DNA of 64,000 bases from Smithellaceae bacterium (GCA_030690945.1 JAUYFM010000067.1:30710-94709), one strand, 5' to 3'; counted from the first letter of the stretch, positions 39,201-46,790 are shown. Notes: a model not told the origin generated them from the sequence alone. A program made the numbers and translations.

Positions 39201-39369
39201 ACGTCAGCAGGCCCGTGCCGAGGTGAGGGTTACAATTGAAAAAATGTTAGACCAGGGTTTGCCAAGGGTCTACACGCCGGAGCTGTTCGAGCAAAAGACA
39301 ACAGCCGTATTTCAGCATGTTTACGATGCCTACTATGGAGCGGGGCGCAGTGCTTATGCGGCAGCGTGA
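36229..39369 (+). CDS. hsdR: Type I restriction endonuclease subunit R
   Basis: A 1046-residue motor and nuclease subunit. The N-terminal nuclease domain has the PD-(D/E)xK catalytic residues Asp150, Glu164 and Lys166 (RRTDLIGFVNG then FIELKAA). Two RecA-like helicase domains follow: Walker A QGSGKS (301-306), Walker B DEAH (397-400), and later motifs including FTGTPL and TIARCNRVYPGKVSGLIVD. The C-terminal 250 residues are helical and contact the HsdM/HsdS methylase. With HsdM and HsdS it makes an ATP-dependent translocating restriction complex. The ATG overlaps the DUF262 stop by 4 bases. All catalytic motifs are intact, so the system appears functional. Confidence 0.95.
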   Translation: MTPKGYTEDTLIEQPAIALLAELGWETFNAYSEFDNGTSPLGRETKAEVVLKTRLREVLLRLNPEVSVDSIHQAIEELTRDRSRMSSVAANREIYHLLKNGVRIPVPDPEGDGETVEVVRVIDWDNPANNDFLICSQFWITGEMHTRRTDLIGFVNGLPLLFIELKAAHRRLETAFTGNLRDYKDTVPHLFWPNALIILSNGSQSRVGSVTAGWEHFAEWKKIGSEDETGRVSLETMLRGICDRARLLDLVENFCLYQEVPGGLIKLTAKNHQYLGVNNALTALADIRQRDGKLGVFWHTQGSGKSVSMIFFAQKVLRKLPGNWTFVVVTDRQELDGQIYKNFASAGVVTEGRAQAESSKHLRQLLTEDHRYIFTLIHKFRIPEEVSTRNDIIVITDEAHRTQYDTLALNMRTALPNASFLAFTGTPLIVSEEKTRQVFGDYISVYDFQQSVDDGSTVRLYYENRIPELQLVNENLNEDMERLLEEAELDETQEKKLERDFAREYHLITREDRLEAVAKDLVAHFTGRGFQGKAMMICIDKATAVRMYNKVKKHWGEKIIALQAELDKADDNARREIEERIARMKETDMAVVVSQGQNEIAEMREKGLDIRPHRKRMVEEDLETKFKNPDDPFRLVFVCAMWMTGFDVPSCSTLYLDKPMRNHTLMQTIARCNRVYPGKVSGLIVDYAGVFRNLEKALAIYGAGRGGDKPVEDKAALVAALRQALGETKSLCQERGVNLTAIQTAEGFARVGLLDDAVEALVGTEEIKLRYLDLANTVQRLYKAVLPDPAAREFAVEVIPVHVIAEKIRALIPPADISLVIQQVEGLLDRSIATEGYVIRELSPPFGDEHWIDLSNIDFEKLAEKFKISRKRTINEKLKGQVAQKLMAMVRLNRTRMDYLERFQAMIDAYNAGSLNAEEFFQQLVAFAQSLNDEEKRAMGEQLDEEELALFDLLTKPQIEMSKADREKVKATARQLLTTLKAEKLVLDWRKRQQARAEVRVTIEKMLDQGLPRVYTPELFEQKTTAVFQHVYDAYYGAGRSAYAAA

Positions 39370-39496
39370 AAGAACCAGCTAATTAGTTTTGCAGAGTGCC
39401 CTCACCCTGTTTATTACTCATTCATATCTCAACATTGCTTTGGATGTGCGCCGATGGCTGCGCACAAGGTTTTGTACGCGGAGCGGGGAGGCGGGC

Positions 39497-39529
39497 GTCG
39501 CGCCCCCTCGCTGGCGCGTGGATTGAAAC
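39497..39529 (+). CRISPR. Solitary type I-C-like CRISPR repeat
   Basis: A 33-base sequence beginning GTCGCGCC and ending GTGGATTGAAAC, with a perfect 6-bp stem CGCGCC/GGCGCG around an 8-base loop. Both the stem and the ATTGAAAC 3' handle match type I-C repeats. No second copy follows at spacer distance and no cas gene is in the window, so it is an orphan or decayed repeat, not a working array. Confidence 0.7.
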
Positions 39530-39838
39530 TGAAGACAAGATCTCAATGAAATCTTCGGAAAACAACATGCGCCGACCGCGACAGGGGTGGGAGCAAAGGG
39601 TAAAGTCGTGTTACATCAGAAGCCCCTGGGAGGGGGCCGGAGCAGGCAAGAGCGCGCAGCAGCGCGCCTAAAGGCCCCATCCCGCCGGAACACCAAACGG
39701 ATGGCACTTTAAAAAAAGCATAGCATGCCTAGCGAAGTAGAGGAAATACGAGCGGCATGGGGAGAATAATAAATGGCAAGGTTACATAATTGCATTATGT
39801 TTAGAGAGCAGCGGGTAGTTCTTTATCAAAGAACCACG

Positions 39839-39860
39839 TCGCATAAGGCGCCTTATGCGA
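39839..39860. repeat. Perfect 22-bp palindrome
   Basis: TCGCATAAGGC joined to its exact complement. It lies in the gap between hsdR and the unknown cassette; use as a binding site or hairpin is possible. Confidence 0.6.
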
Positions 39861-40165
39861 TGTGCCGCTGCGAACGACTTGCCTACCTCCCTCATAGATA
39901 GAACAAATAACTTGACTGCAACGTTCTATGCGGCCTAACAGCGAAGCGCCAGGGCGCATGTTGCGTACCTCATGGAAGCTGTAAAAAAATAAAAATAAAT
40001 AGACGGGCACTTGAGAGTGTGCGTAACGGATGAAGGCACCGGGGCTGACACCATAAAACATAAAATGATTATGCCCGTGTGCCTGAAGCAGTGAAGCATG
40101 CGACCATGTGCCGCACTTTAAAAAGTTCTAATGTTGTGAATTACGCTTCGAAAGCAGTTGTTAGA

Positions 40166-40789
40166 TTATGGACTTGTGTCTGAGTTTGCCATGTTCTTAA
40201 TTTGCCTTTCTGGCATAATTTCAGCAATATTTCCGCCAACTTCTTCTTTGTTTTTTGTCGAGCTTATTGCAGAAATAGATGATCCCGATATTAGAGAAGT
40301 ACTACTTGATGCGATTTGCGAAGATTGCATTTTCTCATATGCTTCTATCAGGATTTTATCGTAATCTCTTTTTTTAAATATGCCAGTTTCAAATTGATTT
40401 ATGGAAATGTAATAGATTAAGGTGCTTAGCTGTTTGGCTGTAATACTTAGTATTTCGTAATGTATATTAGATGTATCTATTATTTGATCACTGGTATTGC
40501 CAGCAGTGCTGGTAAGAGTCAATTTTGCTTTTTCTATGCATTCATTTTTGAATTTAATATATGCAATTTTTTCCCACTGCTTTTTCTGTCTGCATAATGC
40601 AACCAAAATCTTTTCAAGTGTTGGTTTGCCTTTATCACCGCTTACATCCCAAATTGAAGGATTTTTGTCTGTCCAACCTTTGAGCATATTTGGTTCACAG
40701 TCTTCAAAAAGATTACTAACCTTCTTTGTGACTTTGAGGTTATCCCATTCTGGTTTTATCTCAGCTTCAATTTGTCTCAAAAAATCCAT
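40166..40789 (-). CDS. Unrecognised 207-residue protein, second gene of island cassette
   Basis: I do not recognise this protein. It is rich in Lys, Ile and Ser, starts MDFLRQIEAEIKPEWDNLKV, has a largely helical first 140 residues and a Ser-rich low-complexity tail (SSSTSLISGSSISAISS). No signal peptide, membrane segment or catalytic motif is visible. The ATG at 40789 is chosen because GAGG lies five bases upstream and overlaps the end of the preceding gene; a TTG at 40801 is the alternative. It is tightly linked to the 249-residue gene upstream. Codon use is far more AT-rich than the neighbouring hsd genes, pointing to a different origin. Confidence 0.7.
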   Translation of the reverse strand: MDFLRQIEAEIKPEWDNLKVTKKVSNLFEDCEPNMLKGWTDKNPSIWDVSGDKGKPTLEKILVALCRQKKQWEKIAYIKFKNECIEKAKLTLTSTAGNTSDQIIDTSNIHYEILSITAKQLSTLIYYISINQFETGIFKKRDYDKILIEAYEKMQSSQIASSSTSLISGSSISAISSTKNKEEVGGNIAEIMPERQIKNMANSDTSP

Positions 40790-40801
40790 TTTATACCTCA
40801 A

Positions 40802-41551
40802 TCAAACATAAAGTCCGTGCTCACCAGATTCTGCCACTTTTTTCACTGTATCTATGAAATAATTTACGACCTCTTTTTGCTGTTCCAGTAAAATCTTTCT
40901 TCCTGGTTTTGCATCTGTGCTTAAATCAATTTCCAACCGAAGTTGCATTTCTGATTGCATGGAAAGAGGTGTGCTTTGAGCAATTCCCGTCTGAATATTT
41001 ATTTGCAATTGCAATAATTGAACATGACCAATTGTCCAAGTCAGCAAACGATTGACCTTAATTCCACCAGCAATTTCTAAACGAACTGGTCTATTAATTC
41101 TGAGCTGAAAATCTTCTGAGTTTTCAATTCCGATTACTGATTTTAACAAGGGTGCGATGATTCTAATTCCTTCTTCATTACTCACAACAGGAAGGTATAA
41201 AACCACCCCTAATGCCAATCTGTCTATAACTGGACAATCCTCCATTTGAAAATATCGCAATATCCGCATTTCACATAACTCTGAAAAATGAGAAAAATCA
41301 CCTATATTGTTTTTGATATTAGGGGCATCAGAGTTTTCAATTAGATCTATTCTGTTTTGTCGCCATTCAAGCTTCACTACTGATTCTTCAAGTTTTGATA
41401 GCCCAGAGAAATTAGATAGCGATTTATTTATTTGTAATGGCAGTTCGCCAGTTATATTTATTAACCATTTTTCTAAATTATTTGAGTTAAATTGATTATC
41501 AACAAAATTAGTCAAACGCAAAGATTCAATCTTCCACAAATTAGCATCCAT
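40802..41551 (-). CDS. Unrecognised 249-residue protein, first gene of island cassette
   Basis: I do not recognise this protein with confidence. It begins MDANLWKIESLRLTNFVDNQ, has alternating hydrophobic strands in the middle (LALGVVLYLPVVSNEEG; DFQLRINRPVRLEIAGG; VQLLQLQINIQTG) suggesting a beta-rich core, and ends in a helix. The layout is reminiscent of the TIGR04255 type of uncharacterised proteins, but I cannot confirm that. AAGGAG seven bases before the ATG gives a good start. Its stop codon lies 12 bases before the ATG of the second gene, whose ribosome binding site it contains. It is the promoter-proximal gene at the island's right edge. Confidence 0.72.
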   Translation of the reverse strand: MDANLWKIESLRLTNFVDNQFNSNNLEKWLINITGELPLQINKSLSNFSGLSKLEESVVKLEWRQNRIDLIENSDAPNIKNNIGDFSHFSELCEMRILRYFQMEDCPVIDRLALGVVLYLPVVSNEEGIRIIAPLLKSVIGIENSEDFQLRINRPVRLEIAGGIKVNRLLTWTIGHVQLLQLQINIQTGIAQSTPLSMQSEMQLRLEIDLSTDAKPGRKILLEQQKEVVNYFIDTVKKVAESGEHGLYV

Positions 41552-41638
41552 ATTTAGCTCCTTTAGCTTTAATTATTCTTTGGCTTCATTTCATTTAGCG
41601 GAACTTGTCAATGAAAATGAGACACTTCCTGCAACAAT

Positions 41639-41758
41639 TTAGTGTAGCGCCGGATCACTATTTGGTGACGCCGGTTTGTTGATCCAGGCGGTTGTGGGAA
41701 GGGCCGCAGGTTTCGGCATTTTCCCTTTGAACAGTTCAAGATATCTCTTTATGTTTCT
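41639..41758 (-). pseudogene. 39-residue gene tail at the island's right edge, possibly transposase
   Basis: On the minus strand an open frame without a start encodes 39 residues, including KRYLELFKGKMPKPAALPTT and WINKPASPNSDP, then a stop. Its composition is protein-like and ends sharply close to the att repeat, as if cut by it. The following bases (TGTCAATGAAAATGAGACAC on +) resemble ends of IS21-type elements. Origin from a transposase is a guess; the truncation is visible. Confidence 0.35.
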
Positions 41759-41781
41759 TTATATTATTCGATATTAACACT

Positions 41782-41826
41782 CTCTGACTCCGTCAATCAA
41801 GGTTCGAATCCTTGTTCCCCAGCCAA
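41782..41826 (+). repeat. Right attachment repeat (attR), displaced 3' end of tRNA-Gln
   Basis: An exact 45-base copy of 28295-28339. It has no 5' half and so is not a tRNA gene. It marks the far end of the island, 9 bases before the stop codon of glnS. Confidence 0.92.
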
Positions 41827-41835
41827 ATTTAATGT

Positions 41836-43524
41836 TTACTTTCCTTCGGCTATCTTAGTCCACGAATCCCTCAGTGGCACAACGCGATTGAAAACAGGTT
41901 TCCCGGCTTTCGTATCCTTTTCATCAACACAAAAATACCCGAGCCTTTCAAATTGATATGAACTCCCGGGGTTGGCGTCTTTCAGACTTTGCTCGACATA
42001 GCAAGTCGTCAGGGTCTCCAGAGAATCCGGGTTCAGATGCCTGACGAAATCTTCGCCTTCGCTTCCCGGATCTTCAATACTGAACAGCCGGTCGTATAAT
42101 CGCACTTCCGCAGGCACAGCGTGATCTGCTGATACCCAGTGAATAACGCCCGGTACCTTGCGTCCATCCGCCGGCGGTGCATTACGGGTTTGGGAATCAT
42201 AGGTGCAGTGGATTTCAACCACTTCGCCGGTGTGTTCGTCCTTCACCATGTTTTCAAATTTAATAATATAGGCGTTTCTGAGGCGAACTTCCCGGCCCGG
42301 GCCGAGACGATGATATTTTTTGGGCGGATTCTCAAGAAAATCGTCGCGCTCAATATAAAGCACTTTGGAAAAAGGAACTTGTCTGGTTCCCATATCAGGG
42401 CGCTGCGGATGGTTGGCGCATTCGAACTCTTCCACCTGGTTTTCCGGGTAATTGTCGATCACGACCCGCAACGGCCGCAAGACGCTCATCACCCTGGGCG
42501 CCCGCTCATTGAGGTCATCGCGGACGCAATGCTCCAACAAAGCCACGTCAATCAGGTTGTCGTTTTTGGCCACGCCGATTTCGGCACAGAATTTTCGGAT
42601 GGCCTCCGGTGAATAACCCCGTCGTCTCATTCCCGTCACGGTGGGCATGCGTGGATCATCCCAGCCTTTCACATAACCTTTCTGTACCAGTTCAATAAGC
42701 CTGCGTTTGCTGAGCACCGTATAACTCAAACTCAGACGGGCAAATTCAACCTGCTTTGGACGGTTGGCCGGGATCAGCCTCTCTACAATCCAATCGTAAA
42801 GGGGTCGGTTGTTTTCAAACTCCAACGTGCAGATAGAGTGGGTGATGCCTTCCAGCGCGTCGGAGAGGCAGTGGGCAAAATCGTACATGGGATAAATGAC
42901 CCATCTTGTTTCTGTCCTATAATGAGGTTCGTGTTTGATACGGTAAATGATGGGGTCCCGCATAACGATATTTGCGGCAGCCATGTCGATTTTGGCGCGC
43001 AGAACATGGGCGCCATCCTCGAATTCACCGGCCCGCATCCGTTCAAACAGGTTCAGGTTCTCCTCCACGGAGCGGTTACGATAGGGACTTTCCTTTCCCA
43101 GCTCGGTGAACGTTCCACGGTGCTCCCGGATTTCATCGGGGCTTAAACTGCAAATATAGGCGTTGCCGGATTTGATCAGCTCAATGGCGAATGCATAAAG
43201 CTTTTCGAAATAGTCGGAGGCATAAAACAGACGGCCCTCCCAGTCAAATCCCAGCCAATGGACATCACGGATAATCGATTCCACAAATTCCATAGACTCG
43301 CCTGCCGGGTCCGTATCATCCAGACGAAGATTACAGGTTCCCTGATACTGCCGGGCAAGGCCGAAGTTGAGGCATACCGACTTGGCATGACCAATATGGA
43401 TATAGCCGTTGGGTTCCGGCGGAAAACGTGTGGCAACACGCCCTGCGTGTTTATTTGTGCGGATGTCTTCGTCGATAATGTCACGGATAAAATCGGTTGG
43501 GTTCGAGGTTGTCGGTTGGGTCAT
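41836..43524 (-). CDS. glnS: Glutaminyl-tRNA synthetase
   Basis: A 562-residue class I synthetase that charges tRNA-Gln directly. The HIGH motif appears in [17 protein letters not shown] (about 33-49), and the KMSKS-equivalent is VLSKRRL near 269. The C-terminal beta-barrels that read the anticodon follow ([19 protein letters not shown] region, then [15 protein letters not shown]). Before the island arrived, glnS and tRNA-Gln were neighbours on opposite strands: the island now separates a synthetase from its own tRNA by 13.5 kb. The gene itself is intact. Most deltaproteobacteria charge Gln-tRNA through GatCAB or GlnRS; the presence of GlnRS is consistent with the CUG tRNA here. Confidence 0.96.
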   Translation of the reverse strand: MTQPTTSNPTDFIRDIIDEDIRTNKHAGRVATRFPPEPNGYIHIGHAKSVCLNFGLARQYQGTCNLRLDDTDPAGESMEFVESIIRDVHWLGFDWEGRLFYASDYFEKLYAFAIELIKSGNAYICSLSPDEIREHRGTFTELGKESPYRNRSVEENLNLFERMRAGEFEDGAHVLRAKIDMAAANIVMRDPIIYRIKHEPHYRTETRWVIYPMYDFAHCLSDALEGITHSICTLEFENNRPLYDWIVERLIPANRPKQVEFARLSLSYTVLSKRRLIELVQKGYVKGWDDPRMPTVTGMRRRGYSPEAIRKFCAEIGVAKNDNLIDVALLEHCVRDDLNERAPRVMSVLRPLRVVIDNYPENQVEEFECANHPQRPDMGTRQVPFSKVLYIERDDFLENPPKKYHRLGPGREVRLRNAYIIKFENMVKDEHTGEVVEIHCTYDSQTRNAPPADGRKVPGVIHWVSADHAVPAEVRLYDRLFSIEDPGSEGEDFVRHLNPDSLETLTTCYVEQSLKDANPGSSYQFERLGYFCVDEKDTKAGKPVFNRVVPLRDSWTKIAEGK

Positions 43525-43656
43525 AAATTAAGACTCCTTTTCATGCTCTATAAAATACGGGCTGGAATCTATAATAATCATGGAAATATATCAAGGGCGT
43601 AACTTGCGGAAGCACAGATGAAGAGAAGGTGATGATTTGAAAGCAAATTGGTGGTT

Positions 43657-43682
43657 GCAGGAGGGACGGATGCCCCTCCTGC
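43657..43682. repeat. GC-rich 9-bp hairpin downstream of the acyl-CoA synthetase
   Basis: GCAGGAGGG and CCCTCCTGC form a perfect stem with an 8-base loop, 11 bases past the stop codon at 43693. No T-run follows, so it may be a repeat unit or a rho-dependent stop. Confidence 0.45.
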
Positions 43683-43692
43683 CCACTGATGA

Positions 43693-45519
43693 TTATTCTT
43701 TATAGAGATTTTCCAGCATGTCTCCGTATTTTTCCATGACCACTCTTCGCTTGAGCTTCATGGTTTGCGTGAGCATGCCGTTATCCAGGGTGAAATCTTC
43801 CAGGATAAACGCAAATTTGCGGGGAATTTCGTAGGATCCTATTGATTTTTTGAGATGGTTTTGGACCTCGGCGGTTAACAGATCCTTAAATTTTTGGCCC
43901 GCGGGATTAGCAGGATCGAAAAGATCTTTCGGTTCTACTGACAAATTCAGCTCCGTAGCTAAATTTTTCAATAATTTCATGTCGGGCACAATTAGCCCCA
44001 CATTATAGTCATGTCCTGCCCCGGTGATCACAGCATTGAGAATCCAGGGCATCACCTTCATTTCCAGTTCAATGGTATCCGGATGGATATATTTACCATT
44101 GGCAAGCTTATATTCTTCCTTGAATCGGCCGGTGATGAATAAAAAGCCATCATCATCCAGGCGTCCACGATCCCCCGTGCGCACTCCCCGCATTCCGTTC
44201 ATTTCCACAATTACTTCTTTGGTTACTTCCGGTTTATTGTGGTACCCGATCATACATTGCGGTCCAAAACAAAGGATCTCTCCATCGTCGCCAGTCTCAC
44301 CTGTTCGCGACCGATCAATCACGACTTTGGTTTTATTGATCGGTTTCCCAACCGATCCCAAGCGATTCCCCATTAAAGGGGAATTAATGGTAATGGCCGG
44401 GGATGTTTCGCTCAGGCCATAGGCATCATAGGTGGGGATTCCAACATCGATAAAGAATTTGGCAATTTCCACATTCATGGGGGCACTACCGGTTACCGCG
44501 TTGACCAAGCGTCCTCCAAAGCGGGCTCTAATCTTTTTTAAGACGATTGTATCCAGGATTTTATATTTCAAGCTCGCTTTGCCTGTTTCCCGTTTGCTTT
44601 TGGCCGCATCAAGCGCCATTTCAAAGAGCTTCAATTTTAATCCGCCTTCTTCCCGCATTTTGGCCCAGACTCCGTTATAGACCTTGTTAAATATCCGGGG
44701 CACGGTGGTCATGAACGAGGGTTGGATTTTGGGCAAATCATCAATCAAAGTCTCCACTGACCCCATAATACCAATGGAACCGCCCCTTAGGATAAACGCA
44801 TGCAAATCAGCCGTGATCCCGAAAGAATGCGCCCAGGGAAGCATGGAGATACATCGGCTTTCTTCAGTTAAGTTTAAAAACCAGGCCAGGCCGGCTTTGA
44901 CATTTTCCGCCAGATTTCCGTGAGACAGAAGAACGCCTTTGGGTTCGCCGGTGGTGCCTGATGTATAGATTAATACGGCAACATCCGTTGGTTTTGGTTT
45001 AAGAGAAGGTACGGGCTTTCCCGCTCCTTTTTTCTCTAATGCGGCCATGGAGTTTTCCCCTGAACCCTCAATCAGGTAGATTTGTTTCAGCGTGGGGATT
45101 TCGGCAGAGAAATTTTTCACCTTTTCCAAAATTTCCGGTTTGGATACAAACAGGATCTTGACTGCGGCATCCTTCACAATATATTTCCACATCGTAACCA
45201 ATTCTTTTTCATACATCGGCACATATGCGGCGCCTAAGCCCTGGGTGGCCATCTCCCCGATCAACCATTCCTTCCGGTTATTCGCGATAATCCCGACGTT
45301 GTCTCCTGCTTTAACCCCGATCGCGGATAATCCCGCCCGTAAATTATTCACGCGGGTTGCGATTTGACTGTAAGTTACCCATTGATAAACTCCGGCACTA
45401 TCTTTTTCTCCAATTAACAGATTGTTTGCGTATTTGGAGGCACTATGTTCAAAGATCTCCACCAAATTATCAGGGGCTTCATATTTGCTGCTATACTCAC
45501 CATATTCAAAAATCGCCAT
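43693..45519 (-). CDS. Long-chain acyl-CoA synthetase (AMP-forming)
   Basis: A 608-residue adenylate-forming enzyme of the FadD15/FACL type that activates fatty acids with ATP and CoA. The P-loop-like motif is LIYTSGTTGEPKGVLLSHG (about 185), then YDAYGLSETSPA, GEILCFGPQCMIGYHNKPE and the ITGRFKEEYKLANGKYIHP hinge region. In syntrophic deltaproteobacteria such enzymes start fatty-acid or aromatic-acid oxidation. ATG 45519 is preferred, as AAGGG lies upstream at a suitable distance; a GTG at 45528 sits on that sequence. It stands alone with no linked beta-oxidation gene, and the substrate chain length cannot be read from sequence. Confidence 0.9.
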   Translation of the reverse strand: MAIFEYGEYSSKYEAPDNLVEIFEHSASKYANNLLIGEKDSAGVYQWVTYSQIATRVNNLRAGLSAIGVKAGDNVGIIANNRKEWLIGEMATQGLGAAYVPMYEKELVTMWKYIVKDAAVKILFVSKPEILEKVKNFSAEIPTLKQIYLIEGSGENSMAALEKKGAGKPVPSLKPKPTDVAVLIYTSGTTGEPKGVLLSHGNLAENVKAGLAWFLNLTEESRCISMLPWAHSFGITADLHAFILRGGSIGIMGSVETLIDDLPKIQPSFMTTVPRIFNKVYNGVWAKMREEGGLKLKLFEMALDAAKSKRETGKASLKYKILDTIVLKKIRARFGGRLVNAVTGSAPMNVEIAKFFIDVGIPTYDAYGLSETSPAITINSPLMGNRLGSVGKPINKTKVVIDRSRTGETGDDGEILCFGPQCMIGYHNKPEVTKEVIVEMNGMRGVRTGDRGRLDDDGFLFITGRFKEEYKLANGKYIHPDTIELEMKVMPWILNAVITGAGHDYNVGLIVPDMKLLKNLATELNLSVEPKDLFDPANPAGQKFKDLLTAEVQNHLKKSIGSYEIPRKFAFILEDFTLDNGMLTQTMKLKRRVVMEKYGDMLENLYKE

Positions 45520-45680
45520 ACTCTTCACCCTTCCCTTTCTCGTCTGTTTTTTAAACTTCCTGAGAACTCTATTGTGCCGTAATTTACTTCATATTTGGTT
45601 ATATTTCGCCGGTAAATCTATCCATATCATGTTTCGTTAGATAATCAATGATTATTGTTCCAGATTCGTTGCAGCGCGAA

Positions 45681-46664
45681 TCAGCACGCCAATGCCGCTT
45701 TCAGGGTATCCGTTTTCAGGTTGCCGCCGGACATGATCATCACTACTTTTTTACCGGCCAGGCGGTCTTTAATTTTGTAGGCAGCCATCAAAGAAACGGC
45801 GCCCGCGGCCTCGGCCAGATTATGGGTGGCTGTCAGCGCCATTTTAACGCCTTCCAGTATCTCGTCTTCGGTCAGCAGGACGACATCATTGATGGTGTCC
45901 TTGAGAAGAACATAGGGCAGATGGAACACCGTTCTAGCGGCTAGGCCGTCTGCAATCGTATGGGCATCATCGAGTGTGACAATTTCTCCCTTTTTCCATG
46001 AATTATAGAAGGATGGTGCGTTCTGAGGCTCCACGCCAATGATCTCGATGGTGGGCTTGATGGCGCGGGCGATTTTCAGAAGTGATGCGCAGCCGGCACC
46101 ACCGCCGATAGGACAGATGATGGTATCCACTTCCGGCAGGTCCTCCAGGATCTCCAGTCCCATGGTGGCCAGACCGTTTAAGATTTCCGGTTCGTTGCCC
46201 TGCTGGACATAGTAATAACCCGCGCTGTCCACAAGCTCATCGCAGTAAGACTGGGCATCGTAAAAGTCCTCCCCGTGGACAATGACTTCCGCACCGTAGC
46301 TTTCGATGGTTCTGTTGATTTCCGGATTGTTGTTTTCCGGTACGACAACCGTGCAGGGCACATGGAACCATTGTCCCGCCCAAGCCATCGCCAACCCGTG
46401 GTTGCCTCTTGTCGCAACAAGAATGCCCGCTTCCAGCTCTTCCTCAGACATGTGATGAAAGAAATTAAGCGCCCCCCGAATCTTGAATGATCCGGTCGGG
46501 TTGTGGTTTTCATGCTTGACAAAGGCCTTGCAACCGATGAGCCTGGAGAGTTCTGAATAGCAGATCAGGTTTGTTCTGTTCAGGTACTTGTAAATAACCG
46601 ATCTCGCCATGAAAGTTCTTGTCAGGTTGACCTGCTCGCTTAGCGCCTCGTATTTTTTCTGCAT
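45681..46664 (-). CDS. Threonine ammonia-lyase-like PLP enzyme
   Basis: A 327-residue fold-type II PLP enzyme. The PLP lysine lies in NPTGSFKIRGALNF (Lys near residue 53), and the glycine-rich phosphate loop is PIGGGAGCASL near 180. It lacks the C-terminal ACT-like regulatory domain of biosynthetic IlvA, so it resembles catabolic threonine dehydratase or serine/threo-3-hydroxyaspartate ammonia-lyases. It would release ammonia and a 2-oxo acid. GGAGGG eight bases before ATG 46664 fixes the start. It stands between the acyl-CoA synthetase and waaA with gaps on both sides, so it seems monocistronic. Confidence 0.85.
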   Translation of the reverse strand: MQKKYEALSEQVNLTRTFMARSVIYKYLNRTNLICYSELSRLIGCKAFVKHENHNPTGSFKIRGALNFFHHMSEEELEAGILVATRGNHGLAMAWAGQWFHVPCTVVVPENNNPEINRTIESYGAEVIVHGEDFYDAQSYCDELVDSAGYYYVQQGNEPEILNGLATMGLEILEDLPEVDTIICPIGGGAGCASLLKIARAIKPTIEIIGVEPQNAPSFYNSWKKGEIVTLDDAHTIADGLAARTVFHLPYVLLKDTINDVVLLTEDEILEGVKMALTATHNLAEAAGAVSLMAAYKIKDRLAGKKVVMIMSGGNLKTDTLKAALAC

Positions 46665-46755
46665 AAACAAACCCTCCCCAAGTATTACAGCCAGTATTTT
46701 CTTACCATCTTTTCATCGGCTGTCAAGATAACTTCAGCTTATAACCCCTCAGCCT

Positions 46756-46790
46756 CTAGTCTTCAGCCTTCGGCCTTTGGTCTATCCACC
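46756..46790. repeat. Heptad repeat copies at the 3' end of waaA
   Basis: On the minus strand units such as AGACCAA, AGGCCGA, AGGCTGA and AGACTAG run in a row. They encode the final residues and the stop codon of waaA. They match the tract at 48120-48180 but in the opposite orientation. Confidence 0.6.

Larger units (their letters stand above)
39370..40165. other. 796-base non-coding region with CRISPR-like repeat and palindromes
   Basis: This region separates hsdR from the two-gene cassette. It contains a hairpin GTGCGC...GCGCAC at 39446-39465, the CRISPR-like repeat at 39497-39529, a 22-bp palindrome at 39839-39860 and attC-like motifs at 39933-39939 and 40160-40166. Two reading frames, 39396-39671 on + and 39801-40061 on -, cross these repeats and do not look like genes. 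Confidence 0.6.
28340..41826. mobile_element. Genomic island integrated at tRNA-Gln
   Basis: A 13.5 kb segment bounded by the 45-bp direct repeat. It carries the retropepsin/DUF5678 pair, the expanded type I restriction operon, a lone CRISPR repeat and an unknown two-gene cassette. On both sides are ordinary core genes: gmhA-grpE-dnaK on the left and glnS on the right. No intact integrase, relaxase or phage gene is inside, so the island is either mobilised in trans or has lost its recombinase. Base composition changes sharply within it: the hsd genes are GC-rich and the 40-41.5 kb cassette is AT-rich, which suggests assembly from several sources. Confidence 0.85.

Noticed and set aside
39396..39671. 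A 91-codon open frame on + downstream of hsdR
   Set aside because: Its middle (RPLAGAWIETE) is just the translation of the CRISPR-like repeat; no ribosome binding site or protein-like pattern is present.
39801..40061. An 86-codon open frame on -, between the CRISPR-like repeat and the cassette
   Set aside because: It runs through the 22-bp palindrome and attC-like motif and has no family pattern; I treat the block as non-coding.
39940..40159. Group II intron between the attC-like motifs (group IIC introns insert at attC)
   Set aside because: A GTGCG-like 5' start can be found, but no domain V/VI structure and no reverse transcriptase are visible.
41782..41826. A second tRNA gene
   Set aside because: Only the 3' part from the anticodon loop exists; no 5' acceptor, D arm or promoter, so it is the attachment repeat.
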